Below, piece by piece: positions 25,139 to 32,977 of a stretch of DNA of 36,323 nucleotides. The DNA is from Chloroflexota bacterium (lineage in GTDB: Bacteria > Chloroflexota > UBA11872). Location of the stretch: positions 1 to 36,323 of the forward strand of contig JAPPNP010000037.1 of the NCBI GenBank assembly GCA_028873795.1, read 5' to 3'. The stretch's first letter is position 1. Every line of letters begins with the position of its first letter. The notes under the pieces are model-generated. The model made no database searches. It was not told where the DNA came from and saw only the letters and a program-made list of their open reading frames with translations. Both the position numbers and the translations under genes were made by a program.

Positions 25139-25891
25139 ATGAGCCTGCTCGAAGTTCGCGAACTGTCTCGGCATTTCGGCGGCCTTGCCGCCGTGAACAA
25201 CCTCACCTTCACCGTGGATGAGGGCGCGATACACGGGCTGATTGGCCCGAACGGCGCCGGCAAGACCACCACCTTCAACGTCATCAGCGGCTTCTACAAG
25301 CCGACTGCCGGTGACGTCGTCTTCGGCGGGCGCAAGATATCCGGGCTGCGCCCGAGCCGGATCGCGGCACGGGGGGTGGTCCGCACCTTTCAAGCGACCA
25401 CGCTCTTCCAGGAACTCACCGTCCTGGAGAATGTGCTGATCGGCTGCCACATGCAGTCAAGAGTGGGGCCGTTCAGCGCGCTGTTGGGCACCAGTCGTCA
25501 CGCCGAACGGGAGTCGGAGGCGCGCGCCATAGAAATTCTCGAGTTCATGGGCCTAGGCGACCGCCGCGACGAAGAGACGGTCAACCTGCCGCACGGCCAC
25601 CAGCGGGCTCTCGGCATCGCGGTGGCGCTGGCGGCCGAGCCCAAGCTGATCTTGCTCGACGAGCCGTTCACCGGCATGAACCCCGAAGAAACGCGGCAGA
25701 TGATGGTGTTGGTCGAGCGCGTGCGCGGCCAGGGTGTCACCATCCTCCTGGTCGAGCACGATATGCAGGCTGTCATGGGGCTTTGCGACCAGATCACGGT
25801 GTTGAGCTTCGGCGAGTTGCTGGCGGAAGGCACACCCGACGAAATCCGGTCCGATCAGGCTGTGATCGAAGCCTATCTGGGTACCGCCTGA
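25139..25891 (+). CDS. livG: Branched-chain amino acid-type ABC transporter ATPase (LivG-like)
   Basis: Nucleotide-binding subunit of the HAAT importer family that moves branched-chain amino acids, urea, amides and other small molecules. The 250-residue protein has Walker A GPNGAGKTT, VVRTFQATTLFQELTVLENV, a signature of unusual form LPHGHQRALGIAVALA, Walker B LILLDEPFTGMNPEE and the switch His in LLVEHDMQAVMG. Its stop abuts the ATG of livF (TGAATG). No livH, livM or binding-protein gene is present on either side, so the permease must be encoded elsewhere. The name reflects family, not a proven substrate. Confidence 0.88.
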   Translation: MSLLEVRELSRHFGGLAAVNNLTFTVDEGAIHGLIGPNGAGKTTTFNVISGFYKPTAGDVVFGGRKISGLRPSRIAARGVVRTFQATTLFQELTVLENVLIGCHMQSRVGPFSALLGTSRHAERESEARAIEILEFMGLGDRRDEETVNLPHGHQRALGIAVALAAEPKLILLDEPFTGMNPEETRQMMVLVERVRGQGVTILLVEHDMQAVMGLCDQITVLSFGELLAEGTPDEIRSDQAVIEAYLGTA

Positions 25892-26599
25892 ATGCTGTTC
25901 CAGATCAAGTCGCTCTCGGTCCACTACAACAAGGTGAGGGCATTGCGCGCGGTCTCGATGGAGGTGGACGAAGGCGACATCGTGACCCTGATCGGGTCCA
26001 ACGGCGCAGGCAAGAGCACGACGCTGCGCACGGTCTCGGGCCTCGTGCGCGCAAGCGCGGGCGAGATCTGGTTCGACGGTACGCGCATCGACAAGCTCCC
26101 CCCCGACGAGGTGGTCAAGCGTGGCATCGCCCATGTGCCCGAGGGCCGGCATGTCTTCCCCGAGCTTACGGTCTTCGAGAACCTGAACACGGGCGCCTTC
26201 CTCCGGCGCGACAAGGACGGGATCAAGCAGGATCTCGAAGCCGTCTACGAGCGCTTCCCGCGGCTCAAGGAGCGCCGTACCCAGTACGGCAAGACCCTTT
26301 CCGGCGGCGAGCAGCAGATGCTGGCGATCGGCCGGGCGCTGATGGCGCGGCCCAAGCTGCTACTACTGGACGAGCCCTCCCTCGGGCTCTCGCCGGTGAT
26401 GGTGCAGGAGATTGCCAAGATCGTCGTCGATATCAACGCGCGCGGCGTACCCGTGGTGCTGGTCGAGCAGAACGCGGAACTCGCGCTCAAGCTCGCACGC
26501 TACGCCTATGTGCTGGAAACCGGCCGCGTCGCGCTCGAGGGCGAGGCTGAGCGGATTCGTGACGACCAGCACGTCCGCAAGGTGTACTTGGGCGGCTAG
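25892..26599 (+). CDS. livF: Branched-chain amino acid-type ABC transporter ATPase (LivF-like)
   Basis: Partner ATPase of the LivG-like protein, 235 residues. Walker A is GSNGAGKSTTLRTVSGL, followed by GIAHVPEGRHVFPELTVFEN, typical of LivF; the signature is LSGGEQQMLAIGRAL, Walker B LLLLDEPSLGLSPVMVQE, and the switch region VVLVEQNAELAL carries Gln-Asn where His is common, as in other LivF proteins. The start directly follows the livG stop. Thirty bases separate it from the ETF fusion gene on the same strand, which may be cotranscribed with it. Confidence 0.89.
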   Translation: MLFQIKSLSVHYNKVRALRAVSMEVDEGDIVTLIGSNGAGKSTTLRTVSGLVRASAGEIWFDGTRIDKLPPDEVVKRGIAHVPEGRHVFPELTVFENLNTGAFLRRDKDGIKQDLEAVYERFPRLKERRTQYGKTLSGGEQQMLAIGRALMARPKLLLLDEPSLGLSPVMVQEIAKIVVDINARGVPVVLVEQNAELALKLARYAYVLETGRVALEGEAERIRDDQHVRKVYLGG

Positions 26600-26629
26600 T
26601 GGCCGGGCCTCATAAGGCCGTGTGAGCGA

Positions 26630-29600
26630 GTGGAAACCCGCGAGCTTTTCTGGGAGATCACCTCCCTCGGTCATACGCTCTTCTTCGTGGTGGCGGGCGC
26701 GGCGATGGCGGTGGCTGCGGCCGGCGTCGCGTGGCACGTCTACCGGTACGCCCGAGCACGCAGAAGCCCGGTCCCGGTCCATCCGTGGCGCGGCTTTTGG
26801 CGCATGGTGTTCGACGTCTTCACGCAGCGGACCGTGCATCGGCGCGACCGTCGCGCCGGCCACGCCCACACGCCGATCATGTACGGCTTCCTCCTGCTGC
26901 TCGCCGCAACCAGCATCATCACGGTCGAGTACGACATCTCGGAGCCGTTCTTCGGCTTCACCTTCTGGCACGGTGACTTCTACCTCGCCTTCAGCCTGAT
27001 CGCCGATCTCGCTGGCCTCGGGCTCATCGTCGGCGTCGTCTACATGATGTGGCGCCGCTGGCAGGTCAGGCCCCCGAAACTCGCTTACCGGCGAGAGTAT
27101 CGTGGCGAGACGGAGACGCGGCCGGACGCCCGCGCCTGGGAATGGGACGACACGCTGTTCCTGTGGGCGCTGCTTCTGATCGGGGTGACCGGATTCCTGC
27201 AGGAAGGCGTGCGGCTCGCCATGGATCAGCCGCCGTGGGGGCCGTGGTCGCCCGTGGGCTGGGTGCTCGCCCAGATCTTTCTCGGGCTTGGCATGGACGA
27301 GGCGGCGGCCGCCGCCGTGCGCCGGGCCAACTGGTGGATCCACGGCATCGCCGCTCTGGCTTTCATCGCCGCCATTCCCTGGACCAAGGCGAAGCACATA
27401 ATCGCCGTGCTCGGCTCGCTGTCCACCCGCGATGCGCTGGCCCTGCGCCGCCTTCCAAAGCCTGCCCTTCCCCGCACGGCCGTCGCGGAGGATGCCGAGC
27501 CGGAAGTCGGTTTCGGCAGCATCGCCGAGTTCTCGTGGAAGGACCTGCTCAACCTCGACGCCTGCACCAAGTGCGGCCGCTGCCACGAGGCCTGCCCGGC
27601 CACCGCGAGCGGCGCACCGCTCAGCCCGCGCGACCTGATTCTCGATCTGCGCACTCATGCCGCGCGCAGCGCCTTCAAACCGGGAGCGAACGCTGCGGCG
27701 CTGATCGGCGACGTGATCGAAGCGGAGACCCTCTGGTCATGCCGCTCCTGCGGCGCCTGCATGGAGATTTGCCCGGTCGGTATCGAGCACCCGCCGATGA
27801 TCGTGCAGATGCGGCGCCAGTTGGTCGAGGACGGCGCCATGGAGCAGCAGCTCCGCGATACCCTCGACATGATCGCCAATCGCGGCAACAGCTTCGGCGA
27901 GAGCCCGCGCAGCCGCGGCGGCTGGACCGCGGCCCTCGAGTTCCCGGTCAAGGATGTCCGCGCCGAGCCCGCCGAGAACCTCTGGTTTGTGGGCGACTAC
28001 GCCTCCTACGACCCGCGCAACCAGGACGTCTCGCGCACGGTCGCGCGGCTGTTCCGCGCCGCCGGCCTCGACTTCGGCCTGCTCTACGAGAGCGAACGGA
28101 CCGCCGGCAACGACGTCCGCCGGGTCGGCGAGGAAGGCCTCTTCGAATCGCTAACCGAGCACAATCTGACGGCGATGGGTGAGGCTAAGCAGTTCGACGC
28201 AATCGTGACCACCGACCCCCACAGCTACAACACCATCCGCAACGAGTATCCCGACTTCGGCGATGTCGCGCCGATCCGCCACTACACCAGCGTCCTCGCC
28301 GAGCTGCTGGAGAGCGGGCGGCTGACCGTGGTCGAACCTCTCGGCAAGCGGGTGACGCTCCACGACCCCTGCCATCTCGGCCGGCTTAACGGCCACTACG
28401 ACGAACCGCGCCGGGTGCTGGAACTGATCGGCTGCGAGCTGGTCGACATGCCCCGCTGCCGCGACAACTCGTTCTGCTGCGGCGCCGGCGGCGGGCGCAT
28501 CTGGATACCCGATCCCGTCGGCAAGGAGCGCCCCGCCGAGAACCGGATGCACGAAGCGGCGTCTCTCGGTAATCTCGATACCTTCGTCGTCTGTTGCCCC
28601 AAGGACCTGACCATGTTCGAGGACGCCCGCAAGACCAGTGGCCACGAAGGCGACTTCGTCGTTCAGGACCTGGCGGAGCTGGTGGCCGAGGCCATCGACC
28701 TAAAGAGCCTTGATCTCAAGGAGGTGCCGGCGCTGGTCGATCGCATCACCGAGGCCGCTGCGACCCGTATCGCCGATACCGTGGCGGACCGGCTGGCCGA
28801 GCGCCTCGCCGAAACCGTGACGGAGCGGGTACTGAGCGAGCTCGCCACACGCGCCCCGACGCTCGCAGCAGCGCCGCAGCCCGCGCCAGCGGAGGAGCCG
28901 CAGGAGCAGACGGAGGCGACGCCAACCGCCGGGCCGTGGCGTGCAGCGCCGGCCAGCGCGGCGACGCTGCCTCCCTACGAAGTGCCGGCGAAAGAAGGCC
29001 CTCGCGTGCTCGTTGCGGTCAAGCGGGTCGGCGAGTTGAACCCCGACTTCGCCATCGACGAAGCCGGGGGAACGATCGCCGACGAGCATTTCGAGTACGA
29101 GCTGAACGAGTGGGACGAGGCGGCGCTGGAGGAAGCACTGCTGCTGACCGAGAAGCTCGACGCAGGCGAGGTCGTCGCCGTCACCATCGGCCCGGAGGAT
29201 GCCGAGGAGACCCTGCGCCGCGCGCTCGCCAAGGGTGCGCACCGGGGTGTGCGGGTGTGGGACGAAAGTCTGCGCGACGCCGACCCGGTGACCGTCGCCC
29301 GCGTCCTCGCCGGAGTCGCCTCGCAGGAATCGCCGGACATCGTGCTCACCGGCGCGCAATCGGCCGATCTCGGCCACGGCGCCACCGGCTCGGCGCTGGC
29401 CCGCATCCTCGGCCTGCCGCACGCGGCCGTCGTTCTCGGCATCGAGTGGGACGGCGCGGACGCGATGACCGTCACCCGCGAACTTGAAGGCGGCATGCGC
29501 CATCAGCTTTCGCTGCCGGCGCCGGCGCTGCTCACCGTGCAGACCGGCGGCAACACGCCGCGCTACGCCACCATGCGCATGATCAAGCAGGCCAAGAAGA

Positions 29601-29773
29601 AGCCGATCGCCGTAGTGGATGGCGCAGGTGTCGGTCTCGATCAGGCGGGCGCCGTCGTGCGCCGGCTCTACGAGCCGCCCAAATCCGGGCGCGCGGCGAT
29701 GATCGAAGGCGACGCCGAAGCGGTTGCCAAGGCGATCGCGGACATCATTCGAGACAAACGGGGAGAAGTGTGA
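26630..29773 (+). CDS. Membrane iron-sulfur oxidoreductase fused to ETF beta subunit
   Basis: A 1047-residue fusion. Residues 1-265 form a membrane domain of about five or six segments (e.g. 17-40, 84-104, 124-148, 181-203), like nitrate-reductase gamma-type subunits. Residues 300-400 carry two [4Fe-4S] motifs, CTKCGRCHEACP (Cys312 on) and CRSCGACMEICP (from Cys371). Residues 560-660 hold the CCG domain (VTLHDPCHLGR, NSFCCGAGGG, VVCCPKDL). After an amphipathic and Ala/Pro/Glu-rich linker (about 680-785), residues 790-1047 are a nearly complete ETF beta (VLVAVKRVGELNPDF, VLTGAQSADLGHGATGSALA). The first part resembles DgcB and ETF:menaquinone oxidoreductases, which pass electrons from ETF to quinone. 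GTG at 26630; the stop overlaps the etfA start (TGATG). Confidence 0.88.
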   Translation: METRELFWEITSLGHTLFFVVAGAAMAVAAAGVAWHVYRYARARRSPVPVHPWRGFWRMVFDVFTQRTVHRRDRRAGHAHTPIMYGFLLLLAATSIITVEYDISEPFFGFTFWHGDFYLAFSLIADLAGLGLIVGVVYMMWRRWQVRPPKLAYRREYRGETETRPDARAWEWDDTLFLWALLLIGVTGFLQEGVRLAMDQPPWGPWSPVGWVLAQIFLGLGMDEAAAAAVRRANWWIHGIAALAFIAAIPWTKAKHIIAVLGSLSTRDALALRRLPKPALPRTAVAEDAEPEVGFGSIAEFSWKDLLNLDACTKCGRCHEACPATASGAPLSPRDLILDLRTHAARSAFKPGANAAALIGDVIEAETLWSCRSCGACMEICPVGIEHPPMIVQMRRQLVEDGAMEQQLRDTLDMIANRGNSFGESPRSRGGWTAALEFPVKDVRAEPAENLWFVGDYASYDPRNQDVSRTVARLFRAAGLDFGLLYESERTAGNDVRRVGEEGLFESLTEHNLTAMGEAKQFDAIVTTDPHSYNTIRNEYPDFGDVAPIRHYTSVLAELLESGRLTVVEPLGKRVTLHDPCHLGRLNGHYDEPRRVLELIGCELVDMPRCRDNSFCCGAGGGRIWIPDPVGKERPAENRMHEAASLGNLDTFVVCCPKDLTMFEDARKTSGHEGDFVVQDLAELVAEAIDLKSLDLKEVPALVDRITEAAATRIADTVADRLAERLAETVTERVLSELATRAPTLAAAPQPAPAEEPQEQTEATPTAGPWRAAPASAATLPPYEVPAKEGPRVLVAVKRVGELNPDFAIDEAGGTIADEHFEYELNEWDEAALEEALLLTEKLDAGEVVAVTIGPEDAEETLRRALAKGAHRGVRVWDESLRDADPVTVARVLAGVASQESPDIVLTGAQSADLGHGATGSALARILGLPHAAVVLGIEWDGADAMTVTRELEGGMRHQLSLPAPALLTVQTGGNTPRYATMRMIKQAKKKPIAVVDGAGVGLDQAGAVVRRLYEPPKSGRAAMIEGDAEAVAKAIADIIRDKRGEV

Positions 29774-30738
29774 TGGCGGGGATTCTCATCGTCGCCGAGC
29801 ACTTCGACGGCGTCCTGCGCGACGTCACGCAGGAGATGATCGGCGCTGCCACGGAGGTCAGGGACGGCCTCGGCGGGCCGCTCGCCGTTCTCATCATCGG
29901 TCAGGATGTGGACGCGCTCGCCTCTGCAGCCAACCTGGAGGGAGTGGACGAGATCGTCACCATCGCGCAGCCCGATGGACACTTCGATCCCGCCCTCTAC
30001 GAGGAGGCAGTTTGCGCCGTCGCCGAGGCGCGGCAGGTCCGGCTGGTGCTGATCGGCCACACCGCCGCCGGTATGGCCTTCGGGCCGGCGGTTGCCGCGC
30101 GGCTCGGGTCGGGCTTCGCATCCGATGTCTTCGGGCTCTCGGTCGAGGGTAGCAAGCCCATCGCGACCCGCAGCGGCTACGGCGGCAAGGTCTCGATGGA
30201 CCTCGCCTTTCCGGACAAGCCCGTGATCGTGCTGACGCTGCGAGGCGCGACCTTCAAGGCGCCGGAGGCGGCCGGCAACGCGAGCATCCTTCCCTTCGCG
30301 GTCGATCTGGACACCGTGCCCGGCGCTGGCAACCACATCGATTATCTGCCGGCGCCGCCCGCTGACGTGGACATCGGCAAGGCCGAGTTCATCCTCTCGG
30401 TCGGGCGCGCCCTCGGCGAAGACAAGAACCTTCCTCAGTTCGCGGGGCTCGCAGAACGGCTCGGTGCCACCCTTGGCTGCTCGCGCCCGGTTGCGGATTC
30501 GGGCTGGCTGCCCAAAGCCCACCAGGTCGGCCAGTCAGGCACGATCGCGGGCAACTGCTCGCTCTATCTGGCTTTGGGTATTTCCGGCGCGGTGCAGCAC
30601 CTGGCCGGTATGAAGCACGTGGACACCATCATTGCGGTCAACACCGACCCGGAGGCGCCGATCTTCAACGTCGCGCACCACGGCGCCTGCGTGGACATCT
30701 TCGAACTCGCCGAGGCGCTCGAGCGCGAGTTCAACTAA
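29773..30738 (+). CDS. etfA: Electron transfer flavoprotein alpha subunit
   Basis: FAD-binding subunit of ETF, 321 residues, expected to pair with the ETF beta domain of the preceding fusion. The N-terminal domain begins AGILIVAEHFDGVLRDVTQE. The C-terminal FAD domain has FILSVGRALGEDKNLPQF, SRPVADSGWLPKAHQVGQSG, GISGAVQHLAGMKHVDTIIA and VNTDPEAPIFNVAHHGACVD, the standard signature of EtfA. The ATG at 29773 overlaps the fusion stop by one base and has GGGAGAAG upstream; a GTG three bases earlier is possible. The gene converges with the gamma-butyrobetaine dioxygenase-like gene, with 15 bases between the two stops. Confidence 0.94.
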   Translation: MAGILIVAEHFDGVLRDVTQEMIGAATEVRDGLGGPLAVLIIGQDVDALASAANLEGVDEIVTIAQPDGHFDPALYEEAVCAVAEARQVRLVLIGHTAAGMAFGPAVAARLGSGFASDVFGLSVEGSKPIATRSGYGGKVSMDLAFPDKPVIVLTLRGATFKAPEAAGNASILPFAVDLDTVPGAGNHIDYLPAPPADVDIGKAEFILSVGRALGEDKNLPQFAGLAERLGATLGCSRPVADSGWLPKAHQVGQSGTIAGNCSLYLALGISGAVQHLAGMKHVDTIIAVNTDPEAPIFNVAHHGACVDIFELAEALEREFN

Positions 30739-30753
30739 CCCGCCGCTCCGACT

Positions 30754-31869
30754 TCACTGCAGCGGCGCCGAGCGCTCCAGGACGCGAATGCGACTCAGCA
30801 ACTGGTCGCGGTCCACATAGCAGCCTTGTAGATGCCGCCCTCCGGTCGTGGGGTCGAATGCGGCGCGCCCGTGCAAGACCCGCCGGTTGTCAAAGATCAG
30901 AAGCTCGCCCGGATTGAGCCGGTAACAGCACTCCAATGCCGGGTCGCGAATCACCGCCGCAAAGGCACGCAGCGCCCGGCAGAGCGCTCCCATGCTCTTG
31001 GTCGGGGCGCTGATCGCATCCATCACAGCAAAGTTGAACCGTATCTCCGTGACCGCGCCAGTCTCGTCCAGGGCGATGGTGGGTGCCCTGAAGCGAATGT
31101 CCGAGTCACGGTCCTCAAAGTGGAAATCGATCGGGCATTGGCTGAGTAGCCGGAAGGCAGCGGGCTCCCGCCGGCGCAGCGTCTCCGCCGCTTGGAAGCC
31201 ATCCACCAGTATGGATTCGCCGCCGTCGGCGTCGTTCTTCAGGCAGTGCAGCAGCTGGTAGTCGGGCGGTCGCTCCCAGTTGGGCAAATCGGTGTGACAC
31301 GGTAGCCCGAGCGCCGTATAGGCGTTGCTGTTGGGCTCGAGCTTCGAGACGACATCGAAATGCTCGCCGAAATTGGTCGCCCGTGCGGGGCCAATGAGCC
31401 CCGCGAGGGCGAGGACACTGAGCGGCTCGCGCGGCGTGTTGCGCAGGACGGCGACTCCGAAGTCGCGCAGGAGACGGAGCCAGTCCAACAGAGTACCGTC
31501 GCTGCCCGCGACCGCGTCATGCTCCGCGCTCGGTATGGCTTCCGAAAGCTCGGCGCCCCACGTGGCAGGCGCTGGGCCGCATTGCGAAGCTTCGTCGGCG
31601 CCGCCGCGATGTCCCCTGAGCCAGTCCGAATCGTAGTCGCTGACATGGTCCTCGGGCCGCCATTGGACCCGCAGTCCGCCCGCCTCGGTAATCGAGACCG
31701 ACCCGGCATCGAGATCGGCCGGCACGGAGAGCGGATCGAGAATTCGTTCCAGGGTGTCCGGGTGCCGGCACAGCCGGCAACCGCAGTTGTCCCGCAGCCA
31801 TAGGTGATGGAAGGTCCCGGTGGTGCCGTCGTCCCAGGTGACGCGAATAGAGCGCGGCTGCCGCCTTAT
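30754..31869 (-). CDS. Gamma-butyrobetaine dioxygenase-like Fe(II)/2-oxoglutarate oxygenase
   Basis: TauD-fold oxygenase of the gamma-butyrobetaine/trimethyllysine hydroxylase family, about 371 residues. The N-terminal zinc domain has WLRDNCGCRLCRHPDTLERI with Cys in the same CxCxxC spacing as human BBOX1. The iron ligands are His and Asp in LPCHTDLPNWE and the distal His in NRRVLHGRAAFDP. The N terminus must lie near SIRVTWDDGTTGTFHHLWLR, yet no ATG, GTG or TTG is in frame there. I give the ATA at 31869, which overlaps the Rieske stop as ATAA and is followed by AAGGCGG; an ATT at 31848 is another choice. An in-frame ATG at 32178 would bury 103 unrelated residues in the Rieske gene. Substrate likely a betaine. 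Confidence 0.82.
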   Translation of the reverse strand: MRRQPRSIRVTWDDGTTGTFHHLWLRDNCGCRLCRHPDTLERILDPLSVPADLDAGSVSITEAGGLRVQWRPEDHVSDYDSDWLRGHRGGADEASQCGPAPATWGAELSEAIPSAEHDAVAGSDGTLLDWLRLLRDFGVAVLRNTPREPLSVLALAGLIGPARATNFGEHFDVVSKLEPNSNAYTALGLPCHTDLPNWERPPDYQLLHCLKNDADGGESILVDGFQAAETLRRREPAAFRLLSQCPIDFHFEDRDSDIRFRAPTIALDETGAVTEIRFNFAVMDAISAPTKSMGALCRALRAFAAVIRDPALECCYRLNPGELLIFDNRRVLHGRAAFDPTTGGRHLQGCYVDRDQLLSRIRVLERSAPLQ

Positions 31870-32942
31870 GCTGCGGAGTCGACGGCCTCCCGTACCAGCT
31901 CGTGAAAGTAGAACACGCCGTTCTCGTGCAGCGGGCTGAGCGGGCCCGCTTCGTATACGCCGGCCTCTAGGTTCTCCTGAATGATCGGCGTGATCCATTG
32001 GTCCTCCTTCGAAACCTGGACGCCGTATTCCAGCGTTGCCTCGAAGTCCTCCATGCTGATCGCGTCCGGCCGCCAGTAGTCGTAGACCAGACGTGTCTGG
32101 CGCGGTCCGACCGGCTCCATCCGCATGAAGGAAAGCCCGTCCGGATAAGAGTTGAACGCAAAATGAGGAAAACGCCAACCGAAAGCGCCGGGATGGGTCG
32201 AGCTCCCCTTCGCCGGAGCCTCATGCAGGCTGCCACCTTCGAAGTTGATGACCCTGTAGCGCTTCCAGTCGAGATCACGGTTCAATCCGGGGTGCAGCGG
32301 GGGGATGTGATAGCCCTCCTGGTAATTGTCTACGTAGGTCTTCCAATTGCAGTCGACAAGAAACTCCAAGCGCCGTCCGAAATCGACCTGCGCCGGCGCG
32401 GTTCGTTCCACCACGTCCTCGATCGGACCGAGCCACTCGATGAGCGGCGGCGCCTCCGGATCCAGGGAGACGAAGATCTGGCCACGCCAGACATCCACCG
32501 AAACTGGGAACAAAGACAGCTCGTCCTTCGGGAAGTCCGGCGCCTCGCCGAACAACGGCACATGGTCGAGCGCACCGTCGGAGCGGTAGCGCCAGCCGTG
32601 ATAAGGGCATTCGATGGCGGCGCACTGTCCGCTCGACTCCGTCAGCAGCTTGGAGGCCCGGTGCCGGCACACGTTGTGGAATCCGTGGAGCGTTCCATCT
32701 TCCGAGCGCCGCACGAAGAGCGGGAACTCCACCGGAGCGGCCGTGAAGTACTGCCCCGGCTCGGCCACTTCGCCCTCGCGCCCGATCCAGAGCCAATGGC
32801 GCGAGAAGATGCTTTGTCGTTCGATTTGATAAATGTCGGGGTCGGCGTACCACCGCGCCGGCAGCGCCCACACGGTGGCCGCTTCCATCCGTTCTTTGAT
32901 GCCACCGTCGGGGTCGTTGGCCGACCGTTCTGCAGACGCCAT
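31866..32942 (-). CDS. Rieske non-haem iron oxygenase alpha subunit (quaternary-amine monooxygenase type)
   Basis: Terminal oxygenase, 358 residues. The Rieske [2Fe-2S] site is CRHRASKLL...CPYHGWRY (about residues 92-117), and the mononuclear iron site is NWKTYVDNYQEGYHIPPLHPGL with two His and a Glu three residues before the first His. In CntA-type carnitine monooxygenases the bridging residue between the two centres is Glu rather than the usual Asp, and the same is seen here. Related GbcA demethylates glycine betaine. The ATG at 32942 has GAAGGGTGAGGG upstream. No reductase gene is adjacent, so an external ferredoxin reductase is needed. The gene is coupled to the gamma-butyrobetaine dioxygenase-like gene. 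Stachydrine or other betaines are alternatives. Confidence 0.85.
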   Translation of the reverse strand: MASAERSANDPDGGIKERMEAATVWALPARWYADPDIYQIERQSIFSRHWLWIGREGEVAEPGQYFTAAPVEFPLFVRRSEDGTLHGFHNVCRHRASKLLTESSGQCAAIECPYHGWRYRSDGALDHVPLFGEAPDFPKDELSLFPVSVDVWRGQIFVSLDPEAPPLIEWLGPIEDVVERTAPAQVDFGRRLEFLVDCNWKTYVDNYQEGYHIPPLHPGLNRDLDWKRYRVINFEGGSLHEAPAKGSSTHPGAFGWRFPHFAFNSYPDGLSFMRMEPVGPRQTRLVYDYWRPDAISMEDFEATLEYGVQVSKEDQWITPIIQENLEAGVYEAGPLSPLHENGVFYFHELVREAVDSAA

Positions 32943-32977
32943 CGCGCGCCCTCACCCTTCAGCCGCAGCGGTCGTCG

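Noticed and set aside
23794-25284. 496-codon open frame on the - strand opposite metZ
   Set aside because: It spans metZ and the start of livG, has no motifs and no ribosome site, and arises from codon bias on the other strand.
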